DNA of 64,000 nt from Leifsonia aquatica H1aii (lineage in GTDB: Bacteria > Actinomycetota > Actinomycetes > Actinomycetales > Microbacteriaceae). The notes under the pieces were generated by a model. That model had not been told where the DNA came from and ran no database searches. It worked only from the letters and a program-made list of their open reading frames with translations. Each line of letters begins with the position of its first letter. Position 1 is the stretch's first letter. The stretch spans positions 1-64,000 of the forward strand of contig NZ_AYMR01000010.1 of NCBI RefSeq assembly GCF_000633535.1. Direction: 5' to 3'. Both the position numbers and the translations under genes were made by a program. Below, in pieces: positions 44,448-53,065 of the stretch.

Positions 44448-45458
44448 CAGCCCGCGGTTGATCTGCCGGGCCCAGAGCGGGCCGCTGTAGAGGAACGCGG
44501 TGTAGCCCTGCACCAGGGTGGCCCCGGCGTCCAGGCGCTCCTGCACGTCCTCCGCCGTCTCGACCCCGCCGACCGAGATGACGCAGAGCTCGGCCGGAAC
44601 GGTCGCGCGGATGAGTCTGAGCACCTCGAGCGAGCGGTCGGCCAGCGGCGCGCCCGAGAGTCCGCCGGCTCCCGCCGCCGCGACGACCGCGGGGTCGGTG
44701 CGCAGGCCGTCGCGTGCGATCGTGGTGTTGGTCGCGATGATGCCGGCCAGGCCGAGACGCACGACCAGCTCGGCGATCCGCTGGACCTGCTCGTCGGTGA
44801 GGTCGGGGGCGATCTTCACCAGCAGCGGTTTCCGTCCCGCGACCTCCTGGACGGCGGTCAGCAGCGGGGCGAGGAGGTCGAGCTCCTGCAGGCCGCGCAG
44901 CCCCGGCGTGTTCGGGGAGCTCACGTTGACGACGAGATAGTCGGCGACGGGGGCGAGCGCACGGGCGCTGGTGAGGTAGTCCGCCGTGGCATCCTCGACG
45001 GCGACGACGCGGCTCTTGCCGATGTTCACGCCGAGCACCGGCCGGCGACGCGCGCGGCGGACCCGCAACAGGCGGTCGGCGGCGACGCCTGCCCCGCGAT
45101 TGTTGAAGCCCATACGGTTGATCACGGCGCGGTCCGGGATGAGCCGGAACAACCGCGGCTTGTCGTTGCCGGGCTGGGCGATCGCCGTGATCGTGCCGAC
45201 CTCGACGTGCCCGAAGCCGAGTGCGCCCAGTCCGAGGACCGCCTCGCCGTCCTTGTCGAAACCGGCGGCGACGCCGAAGGGCGACTCGAAGCGGAGTCCG
45301 AGCGCGTCGACCGCGAGCGACGGGTCGGCCGCGGTGAACCGGCGGGCCAGGCCGCCGAGCCCGACCACCGGCAGCGCCCGGATGACCACGAACGCCAGGT
45401 GGTGGGCGCGCTCGGGGTCGAGCTTGGAGAGGACGAGGGAGAAGAGTGTGCGATACAT
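44415..45458 (-). CDS. pyrD: Dihydroorotate dehydrogenase (quinone), class 2
   Basis: PyrD oxidises dihydroorotate to orotate in pyrimidine synthesis, passing electrons to the quinone pool. The 347-residue protein has the N-terminal membrane-associating helices of class 2 (MYRTLFSLVLSKLDPERAHHLAFVVIRALPVVG), then FGVAAGFDKDGEAVLGLGALGFGHVEVGTITAIAQPGNDKPRLFRL, NRMGFNNRGAG, the serine-type base in VVNVSSPNTPGLRGLQ, KIAPDLTDEQ, NTTIARDG, and GGVETAEDVQERLDAGATLVQGYTAFLYSGP. TATTCT lies 9 nt before ATG 45458, a possible short-leader promoter. Confidence 0.96.
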   Translation of the reverse strand: MYRTLFSLVLSKLDPERAHHLAFVVIRALPVVGLGGLARRFTAADPSLAVDALGLRFESPFGVAAGFDKDGEAVLGLGALGFGHVEVGTITAIAQPGNDKPRLFRLIPDRAVINRMGFNNRGAGVAADRLLRVRRARRRPVLGVNIGKSRVVAVEDATADYLTSARALAPVADYLVVNVSSPNTPGLRGLQELDLLAPLLTAVQEVAGRKPLLVKIAPDLTDEQVQRIAELVVRLGLAGIIATNTTIARDGLRTDPAVVAAAGAGGLSGAPLADRSLEVLRLIRATVPAELCVISVGGVETAEDVQERLDAGATLVQGYTAFLYSGPLWARQINRGLLRLRRALVEA

Positions 45459-45542
45459 GCCGGTACGAGAATACCGTGCGCCGAACTCAGGCGGCGCGAG
45501 TGGCCTCAGCCCGGTTCCCCGGACGGGCCGGGCGCGCCCGGC

Positions 45543-46016
45543 TCAGGCTTGCACGTCCGCGGGTTCGCCGTGGTGCGCGACCCGCAGCTGGCGGATCGCC
45601 TCCTCGAAGTCGTCGAGGGAGTCGAAGCCCTGGTAGACGCTGGCGAAGCGCAGGTAGGCGACCTCGTCCAGCTCCCGCAGCTCGGGCAGGATCGCGAGGC
45701 CGACCTCGTTCGCCTCGATCTGGGAGGCGCCGGTCGAGCGGATGGTCTCCTCGACCTTCTGCGCGAGCACGGCGAGGTCGGAGTCGGTCACCGGCCGCCC
45801 CTGGCACGCCTTGCGCACGCCGAGCATGATCTTCTCCCGGCTGAACGGCTCGGCCACGCCGCTGCGCTTGATCACGCTGAGGCTGGCCGTCTCGGTGGTC
45901 GAGAACCGGCGCCCGCACTCGGGGCACTGCCGGCGGCGGCGGATCGAGAGACCGTCGTCGCTTGTCCGGGAATCGATGACGCGGGAGTCCGGGTGGCGGC
46001 AGAAGGGGCAGAACAT
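45543..46016 (-). CDS. nrdR: Transcriptional repressor NrdR
   Basis: NrdR represses ribonucleotide reductase genes when bound to dATP/ATP. The 157-residue protein has the zinc ribbon with CPFC at 3-6 and CPEC at 34-37 ([19 protein letters not shown]) and an ATP-cone domain ([29 protein letters not shown]). Its targets would be NrdR boxes elsewhere; none is obvious in this window. ATG 46016 follows TAGAAT by 6 nt. It lies 27 nt after hisD on the same strand but seems to have its own promoter. Confidence 0.96.
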   Translation of the reverse strand: MFCPFCRHPDSRVIDSRTSDDGLSIRRRRQCPECGRRFSTTETASLSVIKRSGVAEPFSREKIMLGVRKACQGRPVTDSDLAVLAQKVEETIRSTGASQIEANEVGLAILPELRELDEVAYLRFASVYQGFDSLDDFEEAIRQLRVAHHGEPADVQA

Positions 46017-46022
46017 GCCCCG

Positions 46023-46028
46023 ATTCTA
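46023..46028 (-). promoter_or_regulatory. -10 element of leaderless nrdR promoter
   Basis: TAGAAT on the minus strand is 6 nt before the ATG at 46016, inside the 27-nt gap after hisD. Confidence 0.5.
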
Positions 46029-46043
46029 CCGGTCTCCCCGCCC

Positions 46044-47351
46044 TCAGCCGGTGAAGCGTGCGGTGACCGCCTCGCCGTGCGCGGGCAGGTCCTCGGCGCC
46101 CGAGAGCGCGACGATGCGGTCGGCGACGTCGCGCAGGGCATCCCGGTCGTATCGGATGACCTGCTGCGGCCGCAGGAAGGAGTACGCGCCGAGTCCGGGC
46201 GAGAACCGCGCCTGTCCCCCGGTCGGCAGCACGTGGTTGGAGCCGGCGAGGTAGTCGCCGAGGCTCACGGGTGCGCTCGGGCCGAGGAAGATCGCTCCGG
46301 CGTTCTGGATGCCGGCGAGCACGGCGTCGTCGTCGGCCGTCTGGATCTCGAGGTGCTCCGGGCCGTAGGCGTTGCTGAACGCGGCCGCCGCCGCGAGGTC
46401 GTCCACCAGGACGACCCCCGACTGCGGGCCGGCGAGCGCCGTGCGGACACGCTCGCTGTGCCGGGTCGCACCGGCCAGCCGCTCCAGCTCGGCGGCGACC
46501 CGCTCCGCGAACTCCGGGCTGTCGGTCACCAGCAGGGAGGCGGCAGCCTCGTCGTGCTCGGCCTGGCTCACCAGGTCGGCGGCGACGTACCGCGGGTTCG
46601 CGCTGTCGTCGGCGATCACGAGGATCTCGGTGGTGCCGGCCTCGGAGTCGATGCCGGTCTGGCCGCGCACGACGCGCTTGGCGGCGGCGACGTAGATGTT
46701 GCCGGGACCGGTGATGACCTGCACCGGGTCGAGACCGATGTCCTCCACGCCCCAGGCGAGCGCACCGATCGCGCCGGCGCCGCCCATCGCGTAGACCTCG
46801 TCGATGCCCAGCAGCCCGGCCGCGCCGAGGATGGTCGGGTGCACCCGCCCGCCGAACCCGCGCTGCGGCGGGCTCGCCAGTGCGATGGACGAGACGCCGG
46901 CCACCTGGGCGGGGACGGCGTTCATCACGACGCTCGAGGGGTAGACGGCCTTGCCGCCGGGGACATAGAGGCCGGCGCGCTCGACCGGCTGCCAACGCTG
47001 CACGATCACGGCGCCCTGGCCGATGCGGGTCTCCGCCGGCGGCGGGACCTGCGCCGCGGTCGCCTCCCGCACCCGGGCGATCGCCTCCTCCAGCGCGCCG
47101 CGCACCGCGGACGGAAGCGCGGCCACGGCGGCGGCGATCTCGGCGGCCGGGACGCGGATCGCCGGAGGCGTCCCGCCGTCGAACCGCTCCGCCTGCTCGC
47201 GCAGGGCCGCGGCGCCGCGCGCGCGCACATCGTCGATCAGCTCGGTCGCCACATGCATCGCCACCCCGACGTCCACGACGGGACGGGGGACGAGGCGCTC
47301 GAAGGCGGCGCGAGTAGGCTGGACTCCGCGGAGATCGATGGTCTGCATCAT
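46044..47351 (-). CDS. hisD: Histidinol dehydrogenase
   Basis: HisD oxidises L-histidinol to histidine with two NAD+. The 435-residue Zn enzyme shows GLYVPGGKAVYPSSVVMNAVPAQVAGV, VYAMGGAGAIGALAWG, ITGPGNIYVAAAKRVV, the EAGTTEILVIADDSANPRYVAADLVSQAEHDEAAASLLVT block with the zinc-ligand Q and H, and NHVLPTGGQARFSPGLGAYSFLRPQQVI. The gene starts at one of two adjacent ATGs (47351 or 47348), 9-12 nt after TAGGCT. It is not followed by other his genes here, which is unusual because hisD often leads a his operon. Confidence 0.95.
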   Translation of the reverse strand: MMQTIDLRGVQPTRAAFERLVPRPVVDVGVAMHVATELIDDVRARGAAALREQAERFDGGTPPAIRVPAAEIAAAVAALPSAVRGALEEAIARVREATAAQVPPPAETRIGQGAVIVQRWQPVERAGLYVPGGKAVYPSSVVMNAVPAQVAGVSSIALASPPQRGFGGRVHPTILGAAGLLGIDEVYAMGGAGAIGALAWGVEDIGLDPVQVITGPGNIYVAAAKRVVRGQTGIDSEAGTTEILVIADDSANPRYVAADLVSQAEHDEAAASLLVTDSPEFAERVAAELERLAGATRHSERVRTALAGPQSGVVLVDDLAAAAAFSNAYGPEHLEIQTADDDAVLAGIQNAGAIFLGPSAPVSLGDYLAGSNHVLPTGGQARFSPGLGAYSFLRPQQVIRYDRDALRDVADRIVALSGAEDLPAHGEAVTARFTG

Positions 47352-47432
47352 GGCGCGACAAGCCTATCCGCTCCCTCGTGCCCGTTCTCGCACAAGGAAT
47401 TCCCGACGCCGATTGGTGCTTGCAGTAGACGT

Positions 47433-47963
47433 ATGAACAGCGCATCCCCCGACCCCACCGACGGCACCGTCTCCGACGCGACCCCGGACCTGGCGGCGTT
47501 CCGCCAGACGTTCCGTCGTCACGCGGCGGGTGTCGCGATCATCACCGCACAGCGCGCGGACGGCAGCCCCGTCGGCTTCACCGCGACGTCCTTGGCGTCC
47601 CTCGCGGCCGTCCCGCCGCTCGCGACGTTCAACATGGCGCTCTCGGCCTCCAGCTGGCCCGCCATCGCGGAGACGGACCGCGTGGTCATCCACACGCTCG
47701 GCGTGCGCAACAAGGGGGCCGCCCAGAAGCTGGCCGGCGACAACGCGAGCCGCTTCGACGGCGAGCACTGGTACCGCGGCCCGCACGGTCTGCCGATCAT
47801 CAAGGACACCACGGCGTGGGTGGTGGGCCGCATCATCGAGCGGTTCACCGTGCACAACAGCGCCCTCGTCGTCGTCCAGATCGAGCAGGGCGAGCTCGGA
47901 GAGGACGACGCCCCGCTGCTCTACCACGAGCGCCGCTACCACCGCCCCACCGAGCTCGACTGA
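47433..47963 (+). CDS. Flavin reductase family protein (FMN-binding)
   Basis: The 176-residue protein belongs to the flavin reductase/DIM6-NTAB group, which binds FMN in a split-barrel and reduces it with NAD(P)H, usually for a partner oxygenase. Visible motifs are FRQTFRRHAAGVAIITAQRADGSPVGFTATSLASLAAVPPLATFNMAL, VVIHTLGVRNKGAAQKLAGDNASRFDG and GRIIERFTVHNSALVVVQIEQGEL. No oxygenase gene is adjacent, so the partner is unknown. ATG 47433 gives the family length; no clear ribosome site is seen before it. It is divergent from hisD. Confidence 0.88.
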   Translation: MNSASPDPTDGTVSDATPDLAAFRQTFRRHAAGVAIITAQRADGSPVGFTATSLASLAAVPPLATFNMALSASSWPAIAETDRVVIHTLGVRNKGAAQKLAGDNASRFDGEHWYRGPHGLPIIKDTTAWVVGRIIERFTVHNSALVVVQIEQGELGEDDAPLLYHERRYHRPTELD

Positions 47964-47982
47964 CCTCGGTGGCCCGTCGGCG

Positions 47983-48033
47983 CGACCGACCCGGCGGCTC
48001 GACCGAATCGGCGGCCCGACCGACTCGGCGGTT
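47983..48033. repeat. Three tandem 17-bp repeats
   Basis: Units begin at 47983, 48000 and 48017 with consensus CGACCGANTCGGCGGYY. The last two contain the palindrome CCGA-N-TCGG, and a looser fourth copy overlaps the end of the flavin reductase gene (about 47957-47974). They fill the space between two convergent genes and may act as a terminator region. Confidence 0.7.
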
Positions 48034-48404
48034 CAGTGCAGTTCGCGCAGCTCCGCGGTCCGGTCGCCTCCGGCCGTGCCGGTGTTGATGGTCCCCTTCG
48101 GCTCGAACAGCACGGCCTCCACCTCGGCGTCGGCCGTCGGGCAGTGCTCGACGCCGCGGGGCACGACGTACACATCGCCCGGACGGAGCACGACATCGCC
48201 GTCCGCCCCACGGGTCCGGATGGTGAGCTCGCCGCTCAGCACGAGGAAGAGCTCGTCGGTGTCCGGGTGCTGGTGCCAGACGAACTCGCCGAGCAGCTTC
48301 ACGACCTTCACGTCGTAGTCGTTGACACTGGTCAGCCGGTGGGGCTGCCAGTGCTCGCCGATCCCGGAGAGTGCCTCGTGCAGGTTGCGGACGCCGTCGC
48401 TCAT
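48033..48404 (-). CDS. Cupin domain protein
   Basis: The 123-residue protein is one cupin beta-barrel: motif 1 EFVWHQHPDTDELFLVLSG (metal ligands H, H, E) and motif 2 GDVYVVPRGVEHCPTADAE (third histidine). It likely binds a divalent metal; the substrate is unknown. ATG 48404 follows TAGCGT by 7 nt, suggesting a leaderless mRNA. It lies between dnaE and the flavin reductase gene. Confidence 0.88.
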   Translation of the reverse strand: MSDGVRNLHEALSGIGEHWQPHRLTSVNDYDVKVVKLLGEFVWHQHPDTDELFLVLSGELTIRTRGADGDVVLRPGDVYVVPRGVEHCPTADAEVEAVLFEPKGTINTGTAGGDRTAELRELH

Positions 48405-48411
48405 GCGCCCA

Positions 48412-48417
48412 ACGCTA
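48412..48417 (-). promoter_or_regulatory. -10 element of leaderless cupin gene
   Basis: TAGCGT on the minus strand is 7 nt before the ATG at 48404. Confidence 0.45.
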
Positions 48418-48478
48418 GACCAGGACCTCCGGGTCGGGCCAGGCCGTCAGCACGGGACCGGGCGCGAGCCCGCACACC

Positions 48479-51400
48479 TCAGACCAGGCAGTTCGGCCCC
48501 AGCAGGCCCTTCAGCTCGCCGTAGAGGTCCGGGCTGACCTTGACGTGACTGGGCACGCCGAGCACGCGGACGCGCCCACCCGTGACCAGGTGGATGCGCA
48601 CTTCGTTCTCCCCCGGATGCCGGGAGAACGTCTCCCCCAGCCGGCTGACCACGTCCGGTGTCGCGCGCCGGTCCTGGATGGTGATCTGGAGCGGACTGCT
48701 GTCCTCGATCGGACCCAGATCCGGGTTCATCAGGCTGAAGGCGTGCAGGTTCATGCCGTCGTCGCGCAGACTGACCCGGCCGCGCACGACGACGATCGAG
48801 TCGCCCGTGAGCATCGGCGAGAACTCCTGATACGCCTTGCCCATGAACATGACGGTCATCTCGCCGCCGAAGTCCTCGACGGTGATCATGCCGTACTGGT
48901 TGCCCGACGCCTTGGCGACGCGGTGCTGCACGCTCGTGACCAGACCGGCGATCGTCACCGTCTCGCCGTCCTGGATGGAGTCGGAGCCGACCAGATCCGC
49001 GATCGACGTGCTCGCCATCTTCGCCAGCTGCAGCTCGAGGCCCGCGAGCGGGTGATCGGAGACGTACAGGCCCAGCATGTCGCGCTCGAAGGCCAGCTTG
49101 TCGCGTTTGCCCCACTCCGGCCGGTCCGGGATGTTGTGCTGCGCCTGCCCCGGCTCGTCGTCGCCCCAGAGGCTGTCGAAGTCGAACCCGACATCGCCGT
49201 TGGCCTCGTTGCGCTTGATCTTGACCGCGGACTCCACGGCGTCCTCGTGCACCTCGACCAGAGCCCGCCGGGTGTGGCCCAGCGAGTCGAACGCGCCCGC
49301 CTTGATGAGCGACTCCACCGTCCGCTTGTTCGCGGCGTGGATCGGCACCTTGGAGAGGAAGTCGTGGAACGAGTCGAAGCGTCCCTTGCTCTCGCGCGCC
49401 TCGCGCACGCCCTCGACGACGTTCGCGCCCACGTTGCGCACCGCGCCCATCCCGAAGCGGATGTCCTCGCCGACGGCGGCGAAGTACAGGCTGGACTCGT
49501 TCACGTCCGGCGGCAGCACCTTGATGCCCATGCGGCGGCACTCGTTCAGGTAGAGCGCCATCTTGTCCTTGGAGTCGCCGACGCTGGTGAGCAGCGCGGC
49601 CATGTACTCGGCCGGGTAGTGCGCCTTGAGGTACGCGGTCCAGTACGAGATGACGCCGTAGGCAGCGGAGTGCGCTTTGTTGAACGCGTAGTCGGAGAAC
49701 GGCAGCAGGATCTCCCACAGCTTGTTGACCGCGTCCATCGAGTAGCCGTTGTCGTTCATGCCCTGGGCGAAGCCGGCGAACTGCTTGTCCAGCTCGGACT
49801 TCTTCTTCTTGCCCATCGCGCGACGGAGGATGTCCGCCTGTCCGAGGGAGAAGCCGGCGACCTTCTGCGCGATCGCCATCACCTGCTCCTGATAGATGAT
49901 GAGGCCGTAACTGGTGGACAGGATGTCGGCAAGCGGCTCGGCCAGCTCCGGGTGGATCGGGGTGATCTCCTGCTGGCCGTTCTTGCGCAACGCGTAGTTC
50001 GTGTGCGAGTTCGCACCCATCGGGCCCGGCCGGTACAGGGCGATGAGCGCCGAGATGTCCTCGAAGTTGTCGGGGCGCATCAGTCGCAGCAGGGAGCGCA
50101 TCGGCCCGCCGTCGAGCTGGAACACGCCGAGCGTGTCGCCGCGCGAGAGCAGCTCGTACGCCGGCCGGTCATCGAGCTCCAGGTCCTCCAGGACGAGGTC
50201 CTCGCCGCGGTTGGCCTTGATGTTGTCGAGCGCGTCGTTGATGATCGTCAGGTTGCGCAGACCCAGGAAGTCCATCTTGATCAACCCGAGCGACTCGCAC
50301 GCCGGGTAGTCGAACTGCGTGACGATCTGGCCGTCCTGCTCCCGCTTCATGATCGGGATGACGTCGATCAGCGGGTCGGACGACATGATGACGCCGGCCG
50401 CGTGCACGCCCCACTGGCGCTTGAGGTTCTCCAGCCCGAGCGCGGTGTCGAAGACGGTCTTGGCCTCCGGGTCGCTCTCGACGACCGAGCGGATGTCCAC
50501 CGCCTCCTTGTAGCGCGGGTGGTTCTTGTCGAAGATCCCGGTGAGCGGGATGTCCTTGCCCATGACGGGCGGCGGCATCGCCTTCGTCAGCTTCTCGCCC
50601 ATCGAGAACGGGAAGCCCAGCACACGGCCGGAGTCCTTGAGCGCCTGCTTCGCCTTGATCGTGCCGTAGGTCACGATCTGGGCGACGCGCGCCTCGCCGT
50701 ACTTCTCGGTCACGTACTTGATGACCTCGCCGCGGCGACGGTCGTCGAAGTCGACGTCGAAGTCGGGCATGGAGACGCGGTCGGGGTTGAGGAACCGCTC
50801 GAAGATGAGTCCGTGCTGCAGCGGATCGAGGTCGGTGATGCGCATCGCGTATGCGGCCATCGAGCCGGCGCCGGAACCACGGCCGGGTCCGACGCGGATG
50901 CCGTTGCGCTTCGACCAGTTGATGAAGTCGGCGACGACGAGGAAGTAGCCGGGGAAGCCCATCTGCGAGATCACGCCGATCTCGTAGTCGGCCTGCTTGC
51001 GCACCTCCGGCGTGATGCCGTCCGGGTAGCGCTCGTTGAGCCCCTTCTCGACCTCCTTGACGAACCAGGTCTGCTCGGTCTCCTCGTCGGGGACCGGGAA
51101 CCGCGGCATGTAGTTCGCCGAGGTGTCGAACTGCACGTCGACCCGCTCGGCGATCGCGAGGGTGTTGTCGCACGCCTCGGGGTGGTCGCGGAAGAGCTGG
51201 CGCATCTGCTCCGCCGACTTGAGGTAGAACTCGTCGGCGTCGAACTTGAACCGATTGGGGTCGTCGAGGGTGGAGCCGGACTGCACGCACAGCAGTGCCG
51301 CGTGGCTCTTCGCGTCCTCGGCGTGCGTGTAGTGCAGGTCGTTCGTGGCGACCAGCGGGATGCCCAGGTCCTTCGCCAGCCGGATGAGGTCGCTCATGAT

Positions 51401-51994
51401 CCGGCGCTCGATGCCGAGCCCGTGGTCCATGATCTCGGCGTAGAAGTTCTCCTTGCCGAAGATGTCGCGGAACTCCGCGGCGGCCTTGACGGCTTCGTCG
51501 TACTGTCCGAGCCGCAGACGCGTCTGCACCTCGCCCGACGGGCAGCCGGTGGTCGCGATGATCCCCTTGCCGTACTCGCTGAGCAGCTCGCGGTCCATGC
51601 GCGGCTTGAAGTAGTAGCCCTCGATCGACGCCTTCGACGACATCCGGAAGAGGTTGTGCATGCCCTCCGTCGTCGCCGCGAGCATCGTCATGTGCGTGTA
51701 CGCGCCCGAGCCCGACACGTCGTCCCCGCCGCCGTCGCCCCAGCGGACGCGGGTCTTGTCGGTGCGGTGCGTGCGCGGGGTGAGGTACGCCTCGGTGCCG
51801 ATGATCGGTTTGATGCCGGCATCGGTCGCGGTGCGCCAGAAGTCGAACGAGCCGAACATGTTGCCATGGTCGGTGACGGCGACGGCGGGCATCCCCTGCT
51901 CGACGGCCGCGTCGATCAGCGGCTTGACGCGTGCCGCTCCATCGAGCATCGAGTACTCGCTGTGGACGTGGAGGTGGACGAAGGAATCGCTCAT
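48479..51994 (-). CDS. dnaE: DNA polymerase III subunit alpha
   Basis: DnaE1 is the replicative polymerase. The 1171-residue protein has an N-terminal PHP domain (FVHLHVHSEYSMLDGAARVKPLI, VTDHGNMFGSFDFW), which in actinobacteria gives 3'-5' proofreading, the polymerase core with GPGRGSGAGS and the catalytic aspartates in PDFDVDFDDRRRGEVIKYV, ALYRPGPM, the fingers, a helix-hairpin-helix region, and a C-terminal OB fold (VTIAGLVTSVQHRVAKASGNQYGMITVEDFGGEMTVMFMG). TAGGCT lies 10 nt before the ATG. The weak stem CGGGC-GCGA-GCCCG at 48459-48472 may end the transcript. Confidence 0.97.
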   Translation of the reverse strand: MSDSFVHLHVHSEYSMLDGAARVKPLIDAAVEQGMPAVAVTDHGNMFGSFDFWRTATDAGIKPIIGTEAYLTPRTHRTDKTRVRWGDGGGDDVSGSGAYTHMTMLAATTEGMHNLFRMSSKASIEGYYFKPRMDRELLSEYGKGIIATTGCPSGEVQTRLRLGQYDEAVKAAAEFRDIFGKENFYAEIMDHGLGIERRIMSDLIRLAKDLGIPLVATNDLHYTHAEDAKSHAALLCVQSGSTLDDPNRFKFDADEFYLKSAEQMRQLFRDHPEACDNTLAIAERVDVQFDTSANYMPRFPVPDEETEQTWFVKEVEKGLNERYPDGITPEVRKQADYEIGVISQMGFPGYFLVVADFINWSKRNGIRVGPGRGSGAGSMAAYAMRITDLDPLQHGLIFERFLNPDRVSMPDFDVDFDDRRRGEVIKYVTEKYGEARVAQIVTYGTIKAKQALKDSGRVLGFPFSMGEKLTKAMPPPVMGKDIPLTGIFDKNHPRYKEAVDIRSVVESDPEAKTVFDTALGLENLKRQWGVHAAGVIMSSDPLIDVIPIMKREQDGQIVTQFDYPACESLGLIKMDFLGLRNLTIINDALDNIKANRGEDLVLEDLELDDRPAYELLSRGDTLGVFQLDGGPMRSLLRLMRPDNFEDISALIALYRPGPMGANSHTNYALRKNGQQEITPIHPELAEPLADILSTSYGLIIYQEQVMAIAQKVAGFSLGQADILRRAMGKKKKSELDKQFAGFAQGMNDNGYSMDAVNKLWEILLPFSDYAFNKAHSAAYGVISYWTAYLKAHYPAEYMAALLTSVGDSKDKMALYLNECRRMGIKVLPPDVNESSLYFAAVGEDIRFGMGAVRNVGANVVEGVREARESKGRFDSFHDFLSKVPIHAANKRTVESLIKAGAFDSLGHTRRALVEVHEDAVESAVKIKRNEANGDVGFDFDSLWGDDEPGQAQHNIPDRPEWGKRDKLAFERDMLGLYVSDHPLAGLELQLAKMASTSIADLVGSDSIQDGETVTIAGLVTSVQHRVAKASGNQYGMITVEDFGGEMTVMFMGKAYQEFSPMLTGDSIVVVRGRVSLRDDGMNLHAFSLMNPDLGPIEDSSPLQITIQDRRATPDVVSRLGETFSRHPGENEVRIHLVTGGRVRVLGVPSHVKVSPDLYGELKGLLGPNCLV

Positions 51995-52044
51995 GTCGGG
52001 GACAAGCCTACGTCGTGCCAGGGACCTCCGGAGGGACGCGCGCG

Positions 52045-52134
52045 GCGAACGGAGGAGATGCCGGACGACACGCCGACAGCGTGCGGGCGACGGAGGCGAT
52101 CGGCGGGCAGTCGCCCTGGAACTCCTCCGTTCGC
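52045..52134. repeat. Inverted repeat in the rluD-dnaE interval
   Basis: Arms GCGAACGGAGGAG (52045-52057) and its exact complement (52122-52134) are 64 nt apart. The interior contains CGACACGCC, also present in the 46-nt elements. The 150-bp gap lies after rluD and before dnaE on the same strand, so it could terminate the division cluster or form the dnaE 5' region. Confidence 0.6.
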
Positions 52135-52144
52135 TCCGACGCCG

Positions 52145-53065
52145 TCAGGAGGCGCGGAGGACGTCCAGGGCGTGCTGCAGGTCGGCCGGGTAGCCGGTCG
52201 CGAACGTGACCCACTCCCCCGTCCCGGGGTGCTCGAACGCGAGCTGCACGGCGTGCAGCCACTGCCGGGTGAGGCCGAGCCGTGCCGACAGGGTCGGGTC
52301 GGCTCCGTACATCGCGTCGCCGACGCAGGGGTGGCGCTGCGCGGACATGTGGACGCGGATCTGGTGCGTCCGCCCCGTCTCGAGGTGGATCTCCAGCAGG
52401 CTGGCCGCCGGGAACGCCTCGATCGTCTCGTAGTGGGTGACCGACGGTTTGCCGTCCGCGACGACCGCGAACTTCCAATCGGACTTCGGGTGCCGCCCGA
52501 TCGGCGCGTCGATCGTTCCGGTGAGCGGATCCGGGTGGCCCTGCACCACGGCGTGATAGATCTTCTCCACCGTGCGGTCGTGGAACGCGCGCTTGAGCGC
52601 GGTGTACGCACGCTCCGACTTGGCGACCACCATCAGCCCGCTCGTCCCGGCGTCCAGCCGGTGCACGATGCCGGCACGCTCGGCGGCGCCCGAGGTGGAG
52701 ATGCGGAAGCCGGCCGCGGCGAGGGCGCCGAGGACGGTAGGCCCCTCCCAGCCGACCGAAGGGTGCGCCGCGACGCCGACGGGTTTGTCGATGACCACGA
52801 TGTCGTCGTCGTCGTGCACGATGGTGAGCTCCGGGACGGCGATCGGGACGATCCTGACCTCTTCACGCGGCTGCCAGGAGACCTCGAGCCAGGAGCCCGC
52901 GGTCAACCGGTCGGACTTGTCGACGTCCCGGCCGTCGACCGTCACGCCGCCGGCCTCGGCGATCTCGGCGGCGAAGCTGCGCGAGAAGCCGAGGAGCTTG
53001 GCGAGCCCCGCGTCCACCCGCGACCCCTCGAGCCCGTCGGGGATGGGGAAGCTGCGCGACTCCAT
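52145..53065 (-). CDS. rluD: 23S rRNA pseudouridine synthase, RluD family
   Basis: RluA/RluD-family enzymes make pseudouridines in 23S rRNA. The 306-residue protein has an N-terminal S4 RNA-binding domain (residues about 12-75, [39 protein letters not shown]) and the catalytic domain with the aspartate in [29 protein letters not shown], plus [27 protein letters not shown]. It follows lspA immediately (stop of lspA at 53066), an order common in bacteria. The exact uridines modified cannot be told from sequence. Confidence 0.93.
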   Translation of the reverse strand: MESRSFPIPDGLEGSRVDAGLAKLLGFSRSFAAEIAEAGGVTVDGRDVDKSDRLTAGSWLEVSWQPREEVRIVPIAVPELTIVHDDDDIVVIDKPVGVAAHPSVGWEGPTVLGALAAAGFRISTSGAAERAGIVHRLDAGTSGLMVVAKSERAYTALKRAFHDRTVEKIYHAVVQGHPDPLTGTIDAPIGRHPKSDWKFAVVADGKPSVTHYETIEAFPAASLLEIHLETGRTHQIRVHMSAQRHPCVGDAMYGADPTLSARLGLTRQWLHAVQLAFEHPGTGEWVTFATGYPADLQHALDVLRAS

